Notes under the pieces: generated by a model
Database searches by the model: none
What the model saw: only the letters and a program-made list of their open reading frames with translations
What the model was told of the DNA's origin: nothing
Assembly (NCBI GenBank): GCA_029860075.1
Contig: JAOUBX010000024.1
Span: 1 to 54,636 of the forward strand
Reading direction: 5' to 3'
Source: Deltaproteobacteria bacterium
GTDB taxonomy: Bacteria > Desulfobacterota > JADFVX01
DNA: 54,636 nt
In this document: piece by piece, positions 8,784 through 18,003 of the stretch
Position numbering within the stretch: the first letter of the stretch is position 1
Layout: every line of letters starts with the position of its first letter
Position numbers and translations under genes: made by a program

Positions 8784-9866
8784 ATGATTGACAGGCATTT
8801 CTGGAAAAATAAGAAGGTCTTTTTAACAGGCCATACGGGATTTAAAGGCTCATGGCTTTCAATGTGGCTTCATTCTATGGGAGCAGAGGTGACGGGCTAT
8901 GCTCTTGAACCGAATACGGAACCAAACCTTTTCGAGGTCTGTAATATTTCCGGTCTGGTTCATTCCCACCTTGCCGATATAAGGGAAACCGGTGAACTGT
9001 TCCGAACTATCAAAGAAGCTTCTCCTGAAATAGTTATCCACATGGCTGCCCAACCTCTTGTGAGAGAGTCCTATAAAAATCCTGCTGAAACCTATTCTGT
9101 TAATGTAATGGGAACGGTAAATCTCCTGGAAGCTGTTCGCAGGTCAGGTTCAGTGAGAGCCGTTGTCAATGTGACGACTGATAAATGTTATGAAAATAAA
9201 GAGTGGGAGTGGGGATACAGAGAGCTTGACCGCCTTGGCGGCTATGATCCCTATTCAAACAGCAAGGCCTGTTCCGAACTGGTTACATCCGCTTACAGGA
9301 ACTCTTTCTTTAGTGCGGACAAGTATGAAGAGCACAAGGTTGCGCTTGCTTCGGCCCGCGCAGGAAATGTAATCGGTGGTGGTGACTGGGCCCATGACAG
9401 GCTTATTCCCGACTTTGTCAGAGCTGTTTTAAAGGGAGAAGAGATCTTCATCAGGAACCCTTATGCAACCAGGCCCTGGCAGCATGTGCTTGAACCTCTT
9501 GGCGGCTATCTTCTTCTGGCGGAAAAACTCTATAAGGAAGGAACCCTTTATGCCGAAGGATGGAACTTCGGGCCCAATGATGAGGATGCAAAGACCGTTG
9601 GCTGGATGGTAAAAGAGGTCTGCCACGCCTGGGGTGGAAAGGCTTCCTTCAGTATCGATAAAGGTGTTCACCCTCATGAAGCAAAGTTCCTCAAACTTGA
9701 TTGTTCAAAGGCAAAGCTCAAGTTGGGGTGGCAACCGAGATGGAATGTTAAAAAGGCGATAGAAATGGTGATAGAGTGGACCAGGGCCTATGAAAAGAAT
9801 GATGATATGAGACAGATCTGTTTACAGCAGATTGAGGCCTATGAAAAAGAAAAAGTAGAGGTATGA
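8784..9866 (+). CDS. rfbG: CDP-glucose 4,6-dehydratase
   Basis: This 360-residue extended SDR converts CDP-D-glucose to CDP-4-keto-6-deoxy-D-glucose. The NAD-binding loop is TGHTGFKGSWLSMWL near residues 15-29, the substrate region HMAAQPLVRESY near 86-97, and the catalytic Tyr-Lys pair is in YDPYSNSKAC (YxxxK) near 157. These match the RfbG subgroup rather than generic epimerases; the GFKGSW form of the loop is typical. The gene lies 15 bases after rfbF and two bases before the GTG of rfbH, so the three are one transcriptional unit. Confidence 0.95.
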   Translation: MIDRHFWKNKKVFLTGHTGFKGSWLSMWLHSMGAEVTGYALEPNTEPNLFEVCNISGLVHSHLADIRETGELFRTIKEASPEIVIHMAAQPLVRESYKNPAETYSVNVMGTVNLLEAVRRSGSVRAVVNVTTDKCYENKEWEWGYRELDRLGGYDPYSNSKACSELVTSAYRNSFFSADKYEEHKVALASARAGNVIGGGDWAHDRLIPDFVRAVLKGEEIFIRNPYATRPWQHVLEPLGGYLLLAEKLYKEGTLYAEGWNFGPNDEDAKTVGWMVKEVCHAWGGKASFSIDKGVHPHEAKFLKLDCSKAKLKLGWQPRWNVKKAIEMVIEWTRAYEKNDDMRQICLQQIEAYEKEKVEV

Positions 9867-9867
9867 A

Positions 9868-11226
9868 GTGGATAATCCGGCAAGTGTAGAAAAAAATCTG
9901 AGAAAAGAGGCCATAGCGGCTGCCGTAAAATATTATGAAGCCATTCATAAAGATAAAAAAGTATTTGAAGCCGGTGATAGAATTGCCTATGCCGGGCGTA
10001 TATTTGATGAAAGAGAGATAACAAATCTTATCGATTCATCGCTTGATTTCTGGCTTACGACAGGAAGGTATGCTGAACAGTTTGAAAAAGAATTGGCCCA
10101 ATTTCTGGGAGTGAGGCACTGCTCTCTTACCAATTCAGGCTCTTCTGCCAACCTTCTTGCCTTTATGGCCCTCACCTCTTCCAAACTGGGTAAAAAAAGG
10201 ATTAAAAAAGGGGATGAGGTCATTACCGTGGCGGCAGGATTCCCTACGACGGTGGCCCCTATTATTCAGTTCGGCGCTATTCCCGTCTTTATTGACGTTA
10301 CCATCCCTTCATATAATGCAGACTGTTCTCAACTGGAGAAGGCCCTTTCAGACAAAACAAAGGCCCTTATGATTGCCCATACACTTGGTAATCCTTTTGA
10401 CCTGCAACATGTAAAGGATTTCTGTGATGAACATGGACTTTGGCTCATAGAAGACAATTGTGATGCTCTCGGATCAAGGTACAAGTATAAGGGGGAGTGG
10501 AAATATACGGGAACAATCGGCCATATAGGCACTTCGAGTTTTTATCCGCCTCATCATATGACCATGGGTGAAGGGGGCGCTGTCTATACAAATGATATGC
10601 TGCTCAAACGCATCATAGAGTCCTTCAGGGACTGGGGACGAGATTGCTGGTGCCCTTCGGGGAAGGACAACACATGCAATAACCGGTTCGGCCAGCAGTT
10701 TGGAGAGCTTCCCTTCGGCTATGATCATAAGTATGTTTACTCTCACTTCGGTTATAATCTGAAAGTTACCGATATGCAGGCTGCCATAGGTTGCGCACAG
10801 CTTGAAAAACTGCCGGACTTTGTGAGCGCCAGGAAAGAGAACTGGCAGAAGCTCAGGAATGGCCTTGAGTCACTTTCAGAGCACTTGATTTTGCCTGAAG
10901 CTACGGAAAATTCTGATCCTAGCTGGTTCGGTTTTCTCATTACCGTGAAAGATGATTCCCCATATTCAAGAGACGACATCCTGTCTCACCTGGAAGCCAA
11001 AGGGATTCAGACGCGAATGTTATTTGCAGGGAATATTCTGAAGCACCCCTGTTTCGATGAAATGAGAAATACAGATGAAGGTTTCAGGGTGACAGGTGAT
11101 CTTGAATCAACAGAGAGGATTGTAAATGATACTTTCTGGATAGGTGTTTATCCGGGACTGACGGAAGAGATGATATCTTACATTATTTCCGTCTTTAATA
11201 ATTATTTTGGAAACCGGTTGCCTTGA
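9868..11226 (+). CDS. rfbH: CDP-4-keto-6-deoxyglucose 3-dehydrase (E1, RfbH)
   Basis: This 452-residue PMP- and [2Fe-2S]-dependent enzyme of the aminotransferase fold removes the C3 hydroxyl of CDP-4-keto-6-deoxyglucose. The usual PLP lysine is replaced by histidine in SFYPPHHMTMGEGG (H229-H230), the hallmark of this dehydrase. Cys198 (EDNCDALG) and the Cys260/262/270 group (CWCPSGKDNTC) supply the iron-sulfur ligands in the family's C-x(about 60)-C-x-C-x7-C pattern. The start is GTG at 9868, the only sensible start after the rfbG stop. Its partner reductase (E3, RfbI/DdhD) is not encoded in the window. Confidence 0.95.
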   Translation: MDNPASVEKNLRKEAIAAAVKYYEAIHKDKKVFEAGDRIAYAGRIFDEREITNLIDSSLDFWLTTGRYAEQFEKELAQFLGVRHCSLTNSGSSANLLAFMALTSSKLGKKRIKKGDEVITVAAGFPTTVAPIIQFGAIPVFIDVTIPSYNADCSQLEKALSDKTKALMIAHTLGNPFDLQHVKDFCDEHGLWLIEDNCDALGSRYKYKGEWKYTGTIGHIGTSSFYPPHHMTMGEGGAVYTNDMLLKRIIESFRDWGRDCWCPSGKDNTCNNRFGQQFGELPFGYDHKYVYSHFGYNLKVTDMQAAIGCAQLEKLPDFVSARKENWQKLRNGLESLSEHLILPEATENSDPSWFGFLITVKDDSPYSRDDILSHLEAKGIQTRMLFAGNILKHPCFDEMRNTDEGFRVTGDLESTERIVNDTFWIGVYPGLTEEMISYIISVFNNYFGNRLP

Positions 11227-11240
11227 GAGCGAGTTGATTT

Positions 11241-11786
11241 ATGAAAATCAATGAGACAGAATTACCGGGCTGTTACGAACTGGTCCCTCATATTTTCAAG
11301 GATGAAAGAGGTCTTTTTGTAAAGACCTTTCATGAAGAACAATTTAGGGAGAAGGGGCTTGTAACGCACTTTGGTGAAGAGTATTATTCTTTTTCTCATA
11401 AGGGCGTGTTGCGGGGATTGCATTTTCAGACACCGCCCATGGATCATGCCAAAATGGTCTATTGTGTTTCCGGCGAGGTTATCGATGCCGTTGTTGACCT
11501 GAGAGTCGGGTCACCGGCTTATGGCAAGTATGCGCTTTTTGATCTTAATTCGGAAAAGTGTAATATTATTTATATCCCTTCAGGCATGGCCCATGGGTTT
11601 TATGTGACAAGTGAATCGGCGCTCCTCATGTACAAGGTAACGACGGTCTATTCCCCGGAGCATGACAGCGGTATTCACTGGCGTTCGGCAGGTATCCCCT
11701 GGGGAAATGATAATCCTCAAATATCAAAGCGTGATGGGAGCTTTCCCTCTCTGGCTGACTTTAAAAGTCCCTTCCAATACAATTAA
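11241..11786 (+). CDS. RmlC-like sugar-nucleotide epimerase
   Basis: This 181-residue cupin-fold protein matches dTDP-4-dehydrorhamnose 3,5-epimerase in size and motifs: FKDERGLFVKTFH near residues 19-31, SHKGVLRGLHFQTPP near 52-66 with the catalytic His, and YIPSGMAHGF near 110-119. A catalytic Tyr lies in the VTTVYSPEHD segment. It follows rfbH and there are no rmlABD genes nearby. It may therefore work on the CDP-3,6-dideoxyhexulose as a C5 epimerase (AscE type, ascarylose pathway), or on a CDP-6-deoxy-4-keto sugar. That assignment is inference from context. Confidence 0.75.
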   Translation: MKINETELPGCYELVPHIFKDERGLFVKTFHEEQFREKGLVTHFGEEYYSFSHKGVLRGLHFQTPPMDHAKMVYCVSGEVIDAVVDLRVGSPAYGKYALFDLNSEKCNIIYIPSGMAHGFYVTSESALLMYKVTTVYSPEHDSGIHWRSAGIPWGNDNPQISKRDGSFPSLADFKSPFQYN

Positions 11787-11797
11787 GGACTGAGTAA

Positions 11798-12706
11798 ATG
11801 AATAACAGCGCATATGAAAAGGTGTTGATTACCGGTGCCACGGGATTTGTCGGATCTCACCTTGCGAAAAGACTGGTCAGTGATGGAAAGGATGTTCATC
11901 TTATCGTGAGACCAGGTTCAGATCTGAGTCCCTTAAACAGTATTTCAGAGAAAATTACCTTGCACTGCCATGACGGATCGACGGAGGGGATGTTTTCAGT
12001 TGTTGAAAAGGCAGAGCCTCATATTGTCTTTCATCTTGCCTCCCTTTTTCTTGCACAGCATGAATCCAAAGATGTTGCGCCCATGATAGAGAGTAATATT
12101 CTTTTTGCCACGCAGCTTGCGGAGGCCATGACAAAGTTCGGTGTAAATTCCCTGATCAATACAGGAACCGCCTGGCAGCACTATAATAATGAGGACTACA
12201 ATCCCGTTTGCCTCTATGCAGCAACAAAAGAGGCTTATGAAGACATTCTCAGGTACTATACGGAAACAACGGGTCTTAAGGTCATTACCTTGAAACTTTA
12301 TGATACTTATGGTCCCGGGGACATGCGTCCCAAACTCTTCTCCTTACTAAACAGGGTGGCCAGGGAAAAAGAAACAATGGCAATGTCACCGGGTGAGCAA
12401 CTGATAGACATTCTCTATATTGATGATGTTATTAATGCCTTTATCATTGCTGCCCATAGGGTGATGGACGCTGGCAGCGGTTCTATGGAAAGCTTTGCCC
12501 TGTCATCAGGAAATCCTCTGAAACTAAAGGAACTCATTCTTCTCTATGGTGAAGTTTTCGGTGAGGAATTAACGATTGAATGGGGGCAGAGGGAATATCG
12601 ACAAAGAGAGGTTATGGTTCCATGGAACAGGGGAGAGGTTTTGCCGGGCTGGAAGCCTGAAATTGCTCTAAGGGAGGGGATTAAAAAAATAATACAAGAA
12701 GAGTAA
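11798..12706 (+). CDS. NAD(P)-dependent SDR, likely CDP-dideoxyhexulose reductase
   Basis: This 302-residue extended short-chain dehydrogenase has the Rossmann motif ITGATGFVGSHLAKRL (residues 10-25), a substrate strand with NTGTAWQHY, and the catalytic YAATKEAYED (Tyr-x3-Lys). A late LKLYDTYGPGDMRPKL fits the sugar-nucleotide SDRs. It is the last gene after rfbFGH and the epimerase. This position suggests the final 4-keto reduction that gives a CDP-3,6-dideoxyhexose (abequose, paratose or ascarylose type). Which epimer is formed cannot be decided from sequence. It ends two bases from the convergent SGNH gene. Confidence 0.75.
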   Translation: MNNSAYEKVLITGATGFVGSHLAKRLVSDGKDVHLIVRPGSDLSPLNSISEKITLHCHDGSTEGMFSVVEKAEPHIVFHLASLFLAQHESKDVAPMIESNILFATQLAEAMTKFGVNSLINTGTAWQHYNNEDYNPVCLYAATKEAYEDILRYYTETTGLKVITLKLYDTYGPGDMRPKLFSLLNRVAREKETMAMSPGEQLIDILYIDDVINAFIIAAHRVMDAGSGSMESFALSSGNPLKLKELILLYGEVFGEELTIEWGQREYRQREVMVPWNRGEVLPGWKPEIALREGIKKIIQEE

Positions 12707-12707
12707 A

Positions 12708-13637
12708 CTAATAAGCCCCATTTTTTATTTCATTAAGCTTCCCTTCTAAAACCGCGACAACCTTATCCGCTCCCAAATTGCTGAGATGCCCGTCAGAGTA
12801 AGAACTCAACGCTTTGGTAATATAATGGTAATCTTTTTCGTTCATATCCCAGACAAGGTCTTTGTCTGAAAATAGTTTATCCATTTTCTTTTTGTAATAG
12901 GCCCATGCCCCGCTTTTCCTGTATTCTTCATAGAATTCATGGTACATGGGGAAGTAAAAGGCAAATAGCTTAACTTTTTTCCTGTGCAAAAAATTAATGA
13001 GCTCCTGAAAATCCGAATAAGCATTTTTGTCGATATGAATTTCTCTTTTCGGATCGGCTCTGCGGGTCTTGACTATGTCGGCAAAGTCGATGCCTTTTTT
13101 CAATATATTAAAGTCGTTATACCCCCATTCACTGGCATGAAAGCGGTCTTTTTCAGGTTCTTTTAATGTTTTTTTCTTCTCTTTGTAGATTCTGTGAGGC
13201 AGGAAGGAAAAGAGGCTGCCCCAGTATTCCCTGGGATCGATTTGCCTCCCTTTTGTTCCTGAATCGTTTGTTATGTAGGGAGAAAGGCAGATGATTACAT
13301 ATTTCACGCCGCCATAATTGATGACATTCTCAATGGCATACTTGAGTTCGCTAATGTTGGCTCCATCCATGGACATATTGTATATTTTAAAGCCCTTGAT
13401 TTTTCGGGTATCCAGGTTGTCAGAGAATGAAGGGCCCATAATTACGCCTTCAAAATTTTCCGGAATGTACCTGAAAGAGAGAAGGTACTTTGACGTTTTT
13501 TCCTGTCCCCATATCCTGATGTTTTTTCTCGATGCGAATAGTCCAAACTCGTTAAGATAGAGATTGGACCCTATAATGGAAAAAGAAAGGGCAGAAATAA
13601 GGAGTATGGTGCTATAAAAGAATCTTTTAGAAGTCAT
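12708..13637 (-). CDS. SGNH-like O-acyltransferase partner protein
   Basis: This 309-residue protein has one N-terminal signal-anchor (about residues 6-28) and then a periplasmic domain. SGNH-hydrolase features are visible: IMGPSFSDN with Ser70 as the likely nucleophile, YNMSMDGANISE as block II, ICLSPY, and a late SYSDGHLSNLG with Asp282 and His284 completing a triad. The gene overlaps the end of the MBOAT gene upstream by 11 bases. Such MBOAT/SGNH pairs (AlgI/AlgJ or DltB/DltD style) move acyl groups across the inner membrane onto sugars. Acetylation of the O-chain or another surface glycan is the likely job; the acceptor is unknown. Confidence 0.75.
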   Translation of the reverse strand: MTSKRFFYSTILLISALSFSIIGSNLYLNEFGLFASRKNIRIWGQEKTSKYLLSFRYIPENFEGVIMGPSFSDNLDTRKIKGFKIYNMSMDGANISELKYAIENVINYGGVKYVIICLSPYITNDSGTKGRQIDPREYWGSLFSFLPHRIYKEKKKTLKEPEKDRFHASEWGYNDFNILKKGIDFADIVKTRRADPKREIHIDKNAYSDFQELINFLHRKKVKLFAFYFPMYHEFYEEYRKSGAWAYYKKKMDKLFSDKDLVWDMNEKDYHYITKALSSYSDGHLSNLGADKVVAVLEGKLNEIKNGAY

Positions 13638-15228
13638 AATATAAAAATTCCGACTTTTGGATAGTTTGTATCGTCAGCATGGTAATAAGAACCATCATGG
13701 TGATCAAAAGGGAGGCGCTGAAACTGAATCTGAAGTTGAATAATTTATGCCTGTAGGGCTCAATCTCACCCTTGTATATTTCGTAGGCCGGCCTGAAGTT
13801 GTACATAAATTGCTGAGTGTTGGGTAAATAGAGAACGATGAGCGTCAGTGCTATAAGGATGTGAAGCTCAATGCCGCCAAAAAAATCAAAGCGCGCCGGT
13901 TTTTGTACAATAATTCCCCATTGAGATAATATATTACCGGCTCCGTTTAAGTTGTTAAGCAACTCAATATAAGAGGTCGGCAATGCAATACCGTTAAGTC
14001 CGGACATGGCATAAAGCATGTTATATGCCCCGTCGAATGTTTCTGCCCTGAAAAAAACCCATCCCACAATGACGGCGGCAAAGGTAATCATTTGAGAAGT
14101 AAAATTACCCCACCCGGTGAAAGAGCTCAGGTCATGGCCTAACATTCTGCGTATGGCGTGGAAACCGTGATTGATAATGAGATAGAAGCCGTGTAAAGCG
14201 CCCCAGACCACAAAAGTCCAGCTTGCGCCATGCCAGAGGCCTCCTATTAGCATGGTAATGAACAGGTTTATATATCGTCTGAACTTGCCTTTCCTGTTGC
14301 CTCCAAGGGGGATGTAGAGGTAGTCCCGGAGAAAGCGCGACAATGTAATATGCCAGCGGTGCCAGAATTCAATAATATTATGGGCCTTGTAGGGTGAGTG
14401 AAAGTTGAGTGGCAGTCTGATGCCGAACATTCTTGCCAGGCCGATGGCCATGTCGGAGTATCCTGAAAAGTCAAAGTAAAGCTGGAAGGTATAGGCCATG
14501 GCGCCTCCCCATGCTTCAGTCATGGTGAGGATGCTGTTGTTTTCGGCCATGGCGAAGACTGATGAGGCATGCATGGCGATTCCGTCAGCAATGACGACTT
14601 TTTTAAAGAGACCGATGAAGAAGATAGTCATTCCCACCGATATATTTTCATAATCGAATTTATAAATCTCTTTCTTGGCGAATTGAGGCAGCATTTCCTG
14701 GTGATGAACGATGGGACCTGCAATGAGTTGGGGAAAAAAAGTAACAAAGAGGCAGTAATGAGAAAAACTGTACTCTTTGGTAATTCCCCGATAGGCATCG
14801 ATGAGGAAGGTGATCTGCTGGAACGTAAAGAAGGAGATAGCAAGGGGAAGGATGATTTTGTCCAGCTGAAAGTCCGTTCCCGTAACATAGTTGACGTTGT
14901 CTATAAAGAAATTGGCATATTTATAATAAGCAAGGAGCGACAGGTTTGCCGAAATGCCGAAAATAAGGAATGATTTCTTTTGTACTGCATGTTTTAAAAA
15001 AGAGAGGTTATCACTGTTTGATAGAGTCCTGCCTACAGAATAATTGAAAAGGATGGAAGCAATGATAAGCAGCAGATAGGCAGGGTTCCACCAGCCATAA
15101 AAGAAGAGAGATGCCAGCACAAGCCATATAATTGAGAACTCCTGAGAACCTTTGCGGCCCAAGAAGTAGAAAAAGGCCAGAGTGACAGGCAGAAAAAATA
15201 AAATGAATTCGAAGGAATTAAAAAGCAT
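13627..15228 (-). CDS. MBOAT family membrane O-acyltransferase (AlgI-like)
   Basis: This 533-residue polytopic membrane protein has about 11 membrane segments. The MBOAT core is clear: YFDFSGYSDMAIG near residues 251-263, IEFWHRWHITLSRFLRDYLYIPLGG around 286-310, and GGLWHGASWTF with the catalytic His333. The length and motifs match AlgI/DltB-type transporters that supply acetyl groups to periplasmic or outer glycans. It is co-transcribed with the SGNH partner, which starts inside its last codons. The pair runs against the surrounding plus-strand glycosyltransferases, which suggests separate regulation or a later insertion. Confidence 0.92.
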   Translation of the reverse strand: MLFNSFEFILFFLPVTLAFFYFLGRKGSQEFSIIWLVLASLFFYGWWNPAYLLLIIASILFNYSVGRTLSNSDNLSFLKHAVQKKSFLIFGISANLSLLAYYKYANFFIDNVNYVTGTDFQLDKIILPLAISFFTFQQITFLIDAYRGITKEYSFSHYCLFVTFFPQLIAGPIVHHQEMLPQFAKKEIYKFDYENISVGMTIFFIGLFKKVVIADGIAMHASSVFAMAENNSILTMTEAWGGAMAYTFQLYFDFSGYSDMAIGLARMFGIRLPLNFHSPYKAHNIIEFWHRWHITLSRFLRDYLYIPLGGNRKGKFRRYINLFITMLIGGLWHGASWTFVVWGALHGFYLIINHGFHAIRRMLGHDLSSFTGWGNFTSQMITFAAVIVGWVFFRAETFDGAYNMLYAMSGLNGIALPTSYIELLNNLNGAGNILSQWGIIVQKPARFDFFGGIELHILIALTLIVLYLPNTQQFMYNFRPAYEIYKGEIEPYRHKLFNFRFSFSASLLITMMVLITMLTIQTIQKSEFLYYDF

Positions 15229-15515
15229 GTTTTTTCTTTTTGCCGGTTTTGATAAATGCAGGTTTACGTTCCGGCATTTGTCATAATGTCTAATAAAAAT
15301 TTATTGACAAAACAGCGCATAAAGATAGCAGATTTATATAAGAAATTAAATGATAAAGTAGACTTGCCGGCCTCTGTCTTAGTCATTGATTTAGCATTGA
15401 AAAGCAATAGGCAATATTTTAAATGGTTTTTTAATCGTTAAAAAAAACTGGTGATTTGCTCTCAATTGTATTAAAGTCTAGCCTTTAATTTATTACTTGT
15501 GGCGGTAGAAATCTG
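15229..15515. other. AT-rich intergenic region between divergent genes
   Basis: This 287-base AT-rich gap separates the minus-strand MBOAT gene from the plus-strand methyltransferase and should hold both promoters. I see no convincing -35/-10 pair and no structured RNA. A 61-codon frame at 15256-15441 has no recognisable protein features and is not called. Confidence 0.4.
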
Positions 15516-16307
15516 ATGAAGAAAATTAATAAAAAACAAAAAATAGCGGAACTTGTAAAAAAGCATGTCAAGCCGGGAAGCAGGGTTCTTGAGGTTAGCT
15601 GCGGTCATGGCAAGATTCTTGAGGAGCTTGATGAAGCCGGTTATATGGTTAAAGGAACGAACTACTCCAAATACCCTGATGCCTGCAAATCAGTTGATAT
15701 CGATTTTGGTATTGATATTAATGCAGGCCTTCCCTATGAGGATGATGTCTTTGACTGTGTCATTCTTTGTGATGTGATTGAGCATTTTCCGAACCATATT
15801 GCTACCATTCAGGAAATATCAAGAGTTCTGAAAAAGGGTGGTTATTCGGTAATTCTTACGCCCAACACCATGAAAATCGCTTCCAGGCTCCATTTTCTTT
15901 TTACCGGTTTTTTCAAGTTGAAGCGGGCCTTTATCGGCTTTGATGTGCCGGCCGATAAAGCTTTTGTTTTTCATAATAACCCTCCTCATCTCCCCGTATT
16001 TCTTTACCATCTCCATTCTCACTACCTGGAGTCGGTCAATGTGTATGGCGTTAATTATAAATTCAAATCATTTCTTTTCTGGCTCCTTTTGGCTCCACTT
16101 ATTATTCCCTTTACTTACAGCAAGACCAGCTTCATGGAGAGGAATATGAAAAATGCCGGTGGAGGGGAATTGCTCTTTAGCAGGCTCACTTCCTTTGAAA
16201 CGTTGAATGCTGAATACTGGATTGCCATAAATCAGAAAGTCGATCCGTCATTAACTGAACCTGTCCTCAAATCAAAGCTCCCGTCGTGGGCTGAAAAAAG
16301 TGTTTAA
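15516..16307 (+). CDS. Class I SAM-dependent methyltransferase
   Basis: This 263-residue protein has a class I methyltransferase fold. Motif I is VLEVSCGHGKILEEL (residues 24-38), a motif II-like acidic strand is DIDFGIDINAGLPYEDDVFD, and the post-I segment is VILCDVIEHFPN. LKKGGYSVILTPN near 107-119 is the usual beta5 strand. A hydrophobic stretch near residues 185-200 could touch the membrane. It lies in the polysaccharide island just before a GT2 gene, so O-methylation of a glycan or of its lipid carrier is possible. The substrate is unknown. Confidence 0.8.
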   Translation: MKKINKKQKIAELVKKHVKPGSRVLEVSCGHGKILEELDEAGYMVKGTNYSKYPDACKSVDIDFGIDINAGLPYEDDVFDCVILCDVIEHFPNHIATIQEISRVLKKGGYSVILTPNTMKIASRLHFLFTGFFKLKRAFIGFDVPADKAFVFHNNPPHLPVFLYHLHSHYLESVNVYGVNYKFKSFLFWLLLAPLIIPFTYSKTSFMERNMKNAGGGELLFSRLTSFETLNAEYWIAINQKVDPSLTEPVLKSKLPSWAEKSV

Positions 16308-16321
16308 TCCCATTGAGCAGC

Positions 16322-17224
16322 ATGGCTAATCAGAAAAGCAGGGTTTCCGTAATTATTCCGACCTACAACCGCGCCCATTTTATTGCAGAGTGCCTGGAGA
16401 GTGTGCTTAACCAGACCTGCGGGGACTATGAGGTGATTCTTATTGATGACGGTTCCACCGATGACACGGAAGCGGTGATTAAACCTTACCTCGATCGTAT
16501 CCGCTATATTAAACAGGAAAACCAGGGGAATGCAGGGGCCAGGAACAGCGGAGTTGAACTGGCAAAGGGTGAAATCCTTGCTTTTAACGATTCTGATGAT
16601 CTCTGGCTTCCTGATAAACTGGAAAAGCAGATCAACTATCTCGATGAGCACCCTCAAGTTGATATGGTCTGCGGGAACGGCCTTTTCTTCGGCAGTCATA
16701 AACTGGAAGGAAAGCCCGTTATTCCTTTCAAGCGTGCCGTGCCGCTTGAAAGGGATGGTGTCAGTCTCGCTTCCATATTCATGAAGAGCAGCTTAAGGAC
16801 ACCAACCATGGTGGTGCGGCGTAAGGTCTTTCATAAAGTGGGTGGTTTTGATCCTGATTTCAAGGTTTGTGTCGATCTCGATTTCGCTTTTCGGGTACTT
16901 ATGCACTTTAATGTGGCTTTTATGAATGAACCACTCTTTAAACTCAGAAAACACGATGGTCATGTTGGCGGTGACAGTGAGAGAAGAACCCTGTATAACA
17001 TCAGGGCCATTGAGAAGCTTTTGAGGGATTATGCTGAAGCGAAAGATCTGATTGGCGAGGAAAATATTAAACGTCGCATATCTTATCGTTACTGCAGGTT
17101 GGGGAGTATCTATGGCAGGAAGGGGAGAAAAAAGGATGCCCTCGATGCTTTCAAAAAGGCCCTCGCCTATCGTCCTTTCTACCCCTCCTGTATGATAAAA
17201 TACTTACGCTTTAAGTTCTCCTAA
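16322..17224 (+). CDS. GT2-family glycosyltransferase with TPR-like tail
   Basis: The GT-A domain begins VSVIIPTYNRAHFIAECLESV. It has LIDDGSTDDTEAV near residue 40 and the acidic DSDDLWLPDKL near residues 90-100, which serves as the DXD site. The C-terminal 45 residues (RLGSIYGRKGRKKDALDAFK) look like a single tetratricopeptide hairpin. ATG 16322 is chosen; an in-frame TTG three codons upstream (16313) is possible. It starts 14 bases after the methyltransferase stop. Its stop codon overlaps the convergent kinase gene by four bases. Confidence 0.85.
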   Translation: MANQKSRVSVIIPTYNRAHFIAECLESVLNQTCGDYEVILIDDGSTDDTEAVIKPYLDRIRYIKQENQGNAGARNSGVELAKGEILAFNDSDDLWLPDKLEKQINYLDEHPQVDMVCGNGLFFGSHKLEGKPVIPFKRAVPLERDGVSLASIFMKSSLRTPTMVVRRKVFHKVGGFDPDFKVCVDLDFAFRVLMHFNVAFMNEPLFKLRKHDGHVGGDSERRTLYNIRAIEKLLRDYAEAKDLIGEENIKRRISYRYCRLGSIYGRKGRKKDALDAFKKALAYRPFYPSCMIKYLRFKFS

Positions 17225-18003
17225 AGCCGTTTTGCCCCGACTTTCCTGTCTTTAACGGCAGAAGCCGCCAGCACAAGCCGGGCCAGTGCCTTCCATCCCC
17301 CGTTATTACAATATTCCCTGATGAAGGTGATACGGTCGGTGTTGGTCATGATTCTGCCTATAGTCCTGTTTACCTGCATCAGGTTTTCAATGAGACACCT
17401 TTGGGGGAGTTGACTGAAACTCTGAACACCTTCCAGATCGAGGAGAAAAAAGCGCGGTTTACCCTCTTCATTTCTAACGAGGATGTTGTAGTCCTTGAGA
17501 TCGTTGTGATAGATACCCTCTTTGTGAAGGTCCCTGAAAAGACGGGCAAGGGACCTGATAAAATGCCGCTTTTCCTCGACGGCACCCTTTCCCTTAATAA
17601 ATCGCTTCTCATAGTATTCAACGGATATTTCACTTTCACTGATTTCCCTGGTGACGTAAAAACATTTGCCCGGCAGGCCTAAACTGCGGCAGTCGATGGC
17701 GGCGACAGGCTCAGCCGTATTGATTCCCCTGCTGCTCAGCAGGTGTGCCCCCTTCCATGAGCGCATTGCTTTTGAGCCGAATGCCAGCGCTTCCAGGGTA
17801 TTCCAGAGTGAGTAGGGATTGTATCGCTTGATGAAGAGCGGCTCACCGTTCCATATGATACGGCAGACCTTTACCCTTTTCTGGTTCTTGATTATTTCGC
17901 ACTCCCCGACATCGCATAAACGGTCTATATCCTCATTGAAAAGAGATCTGAAACCCTCTGCCGCCCATCCGCGCTTTGAGCCTGCTTTAATGAATTCAGC
18001 CAT
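17221..18003 (-). CDS. InaA/Kdo-kinase family LPS core kinase
   Basis: This 260-residue protein has the protein-kinase-like fold of LPS heptose/Kdo kinases. Visible motifs are IIWNGEPLFIKRYN (the ATP-binding Lys strand), LHKEGIYHNDLKDYNILV (catalytic loop with Asp and Asn) and FFLLDLEGV (metal-binding Asp). These enzymes phosphorylate inner-core sugars in the cytoplasm, which stabilises the outer membrane through divalent-cation bridges. The start overlaps the end of the WaaG-like gene upstream by eight bases. A second InaA-type gene (19304-20140) is nearby, as in core loci that encode two kinases (WaaP/WaaY style). Confidence 0.8.
   Translation of the reverse strand: MAEFIKAGSKRGWAAEGFRSLFNEDIDRLCDVGECEIIKNQKRVKVCRIIWNGEPLFIKRYNPYSLWNTLEALAFGSKAMRSWKGAHLLSSRGINTAEPVAAIDCRSLGLPGKCFYVTREISESEISVEYYEKRFIKGKGAVEEKRHFIRSLARLFRDLHKEGIYHNDLKDYNILVRNEEGKPRFFLLDLEGVQSFSQLPQRCLIENLMQVNRTIGRIMTNTDRITFIREYCNNGGWKALARLVLAASAVKDRKVGAKRL

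Noticed and set aside
15256..15441. 61-codon plus-strand frame in the gap after the MBOAT gene
   Set aside because: No ribosome site, no recognisable motif and AT-rich codon use unlike the neighbouring genes.
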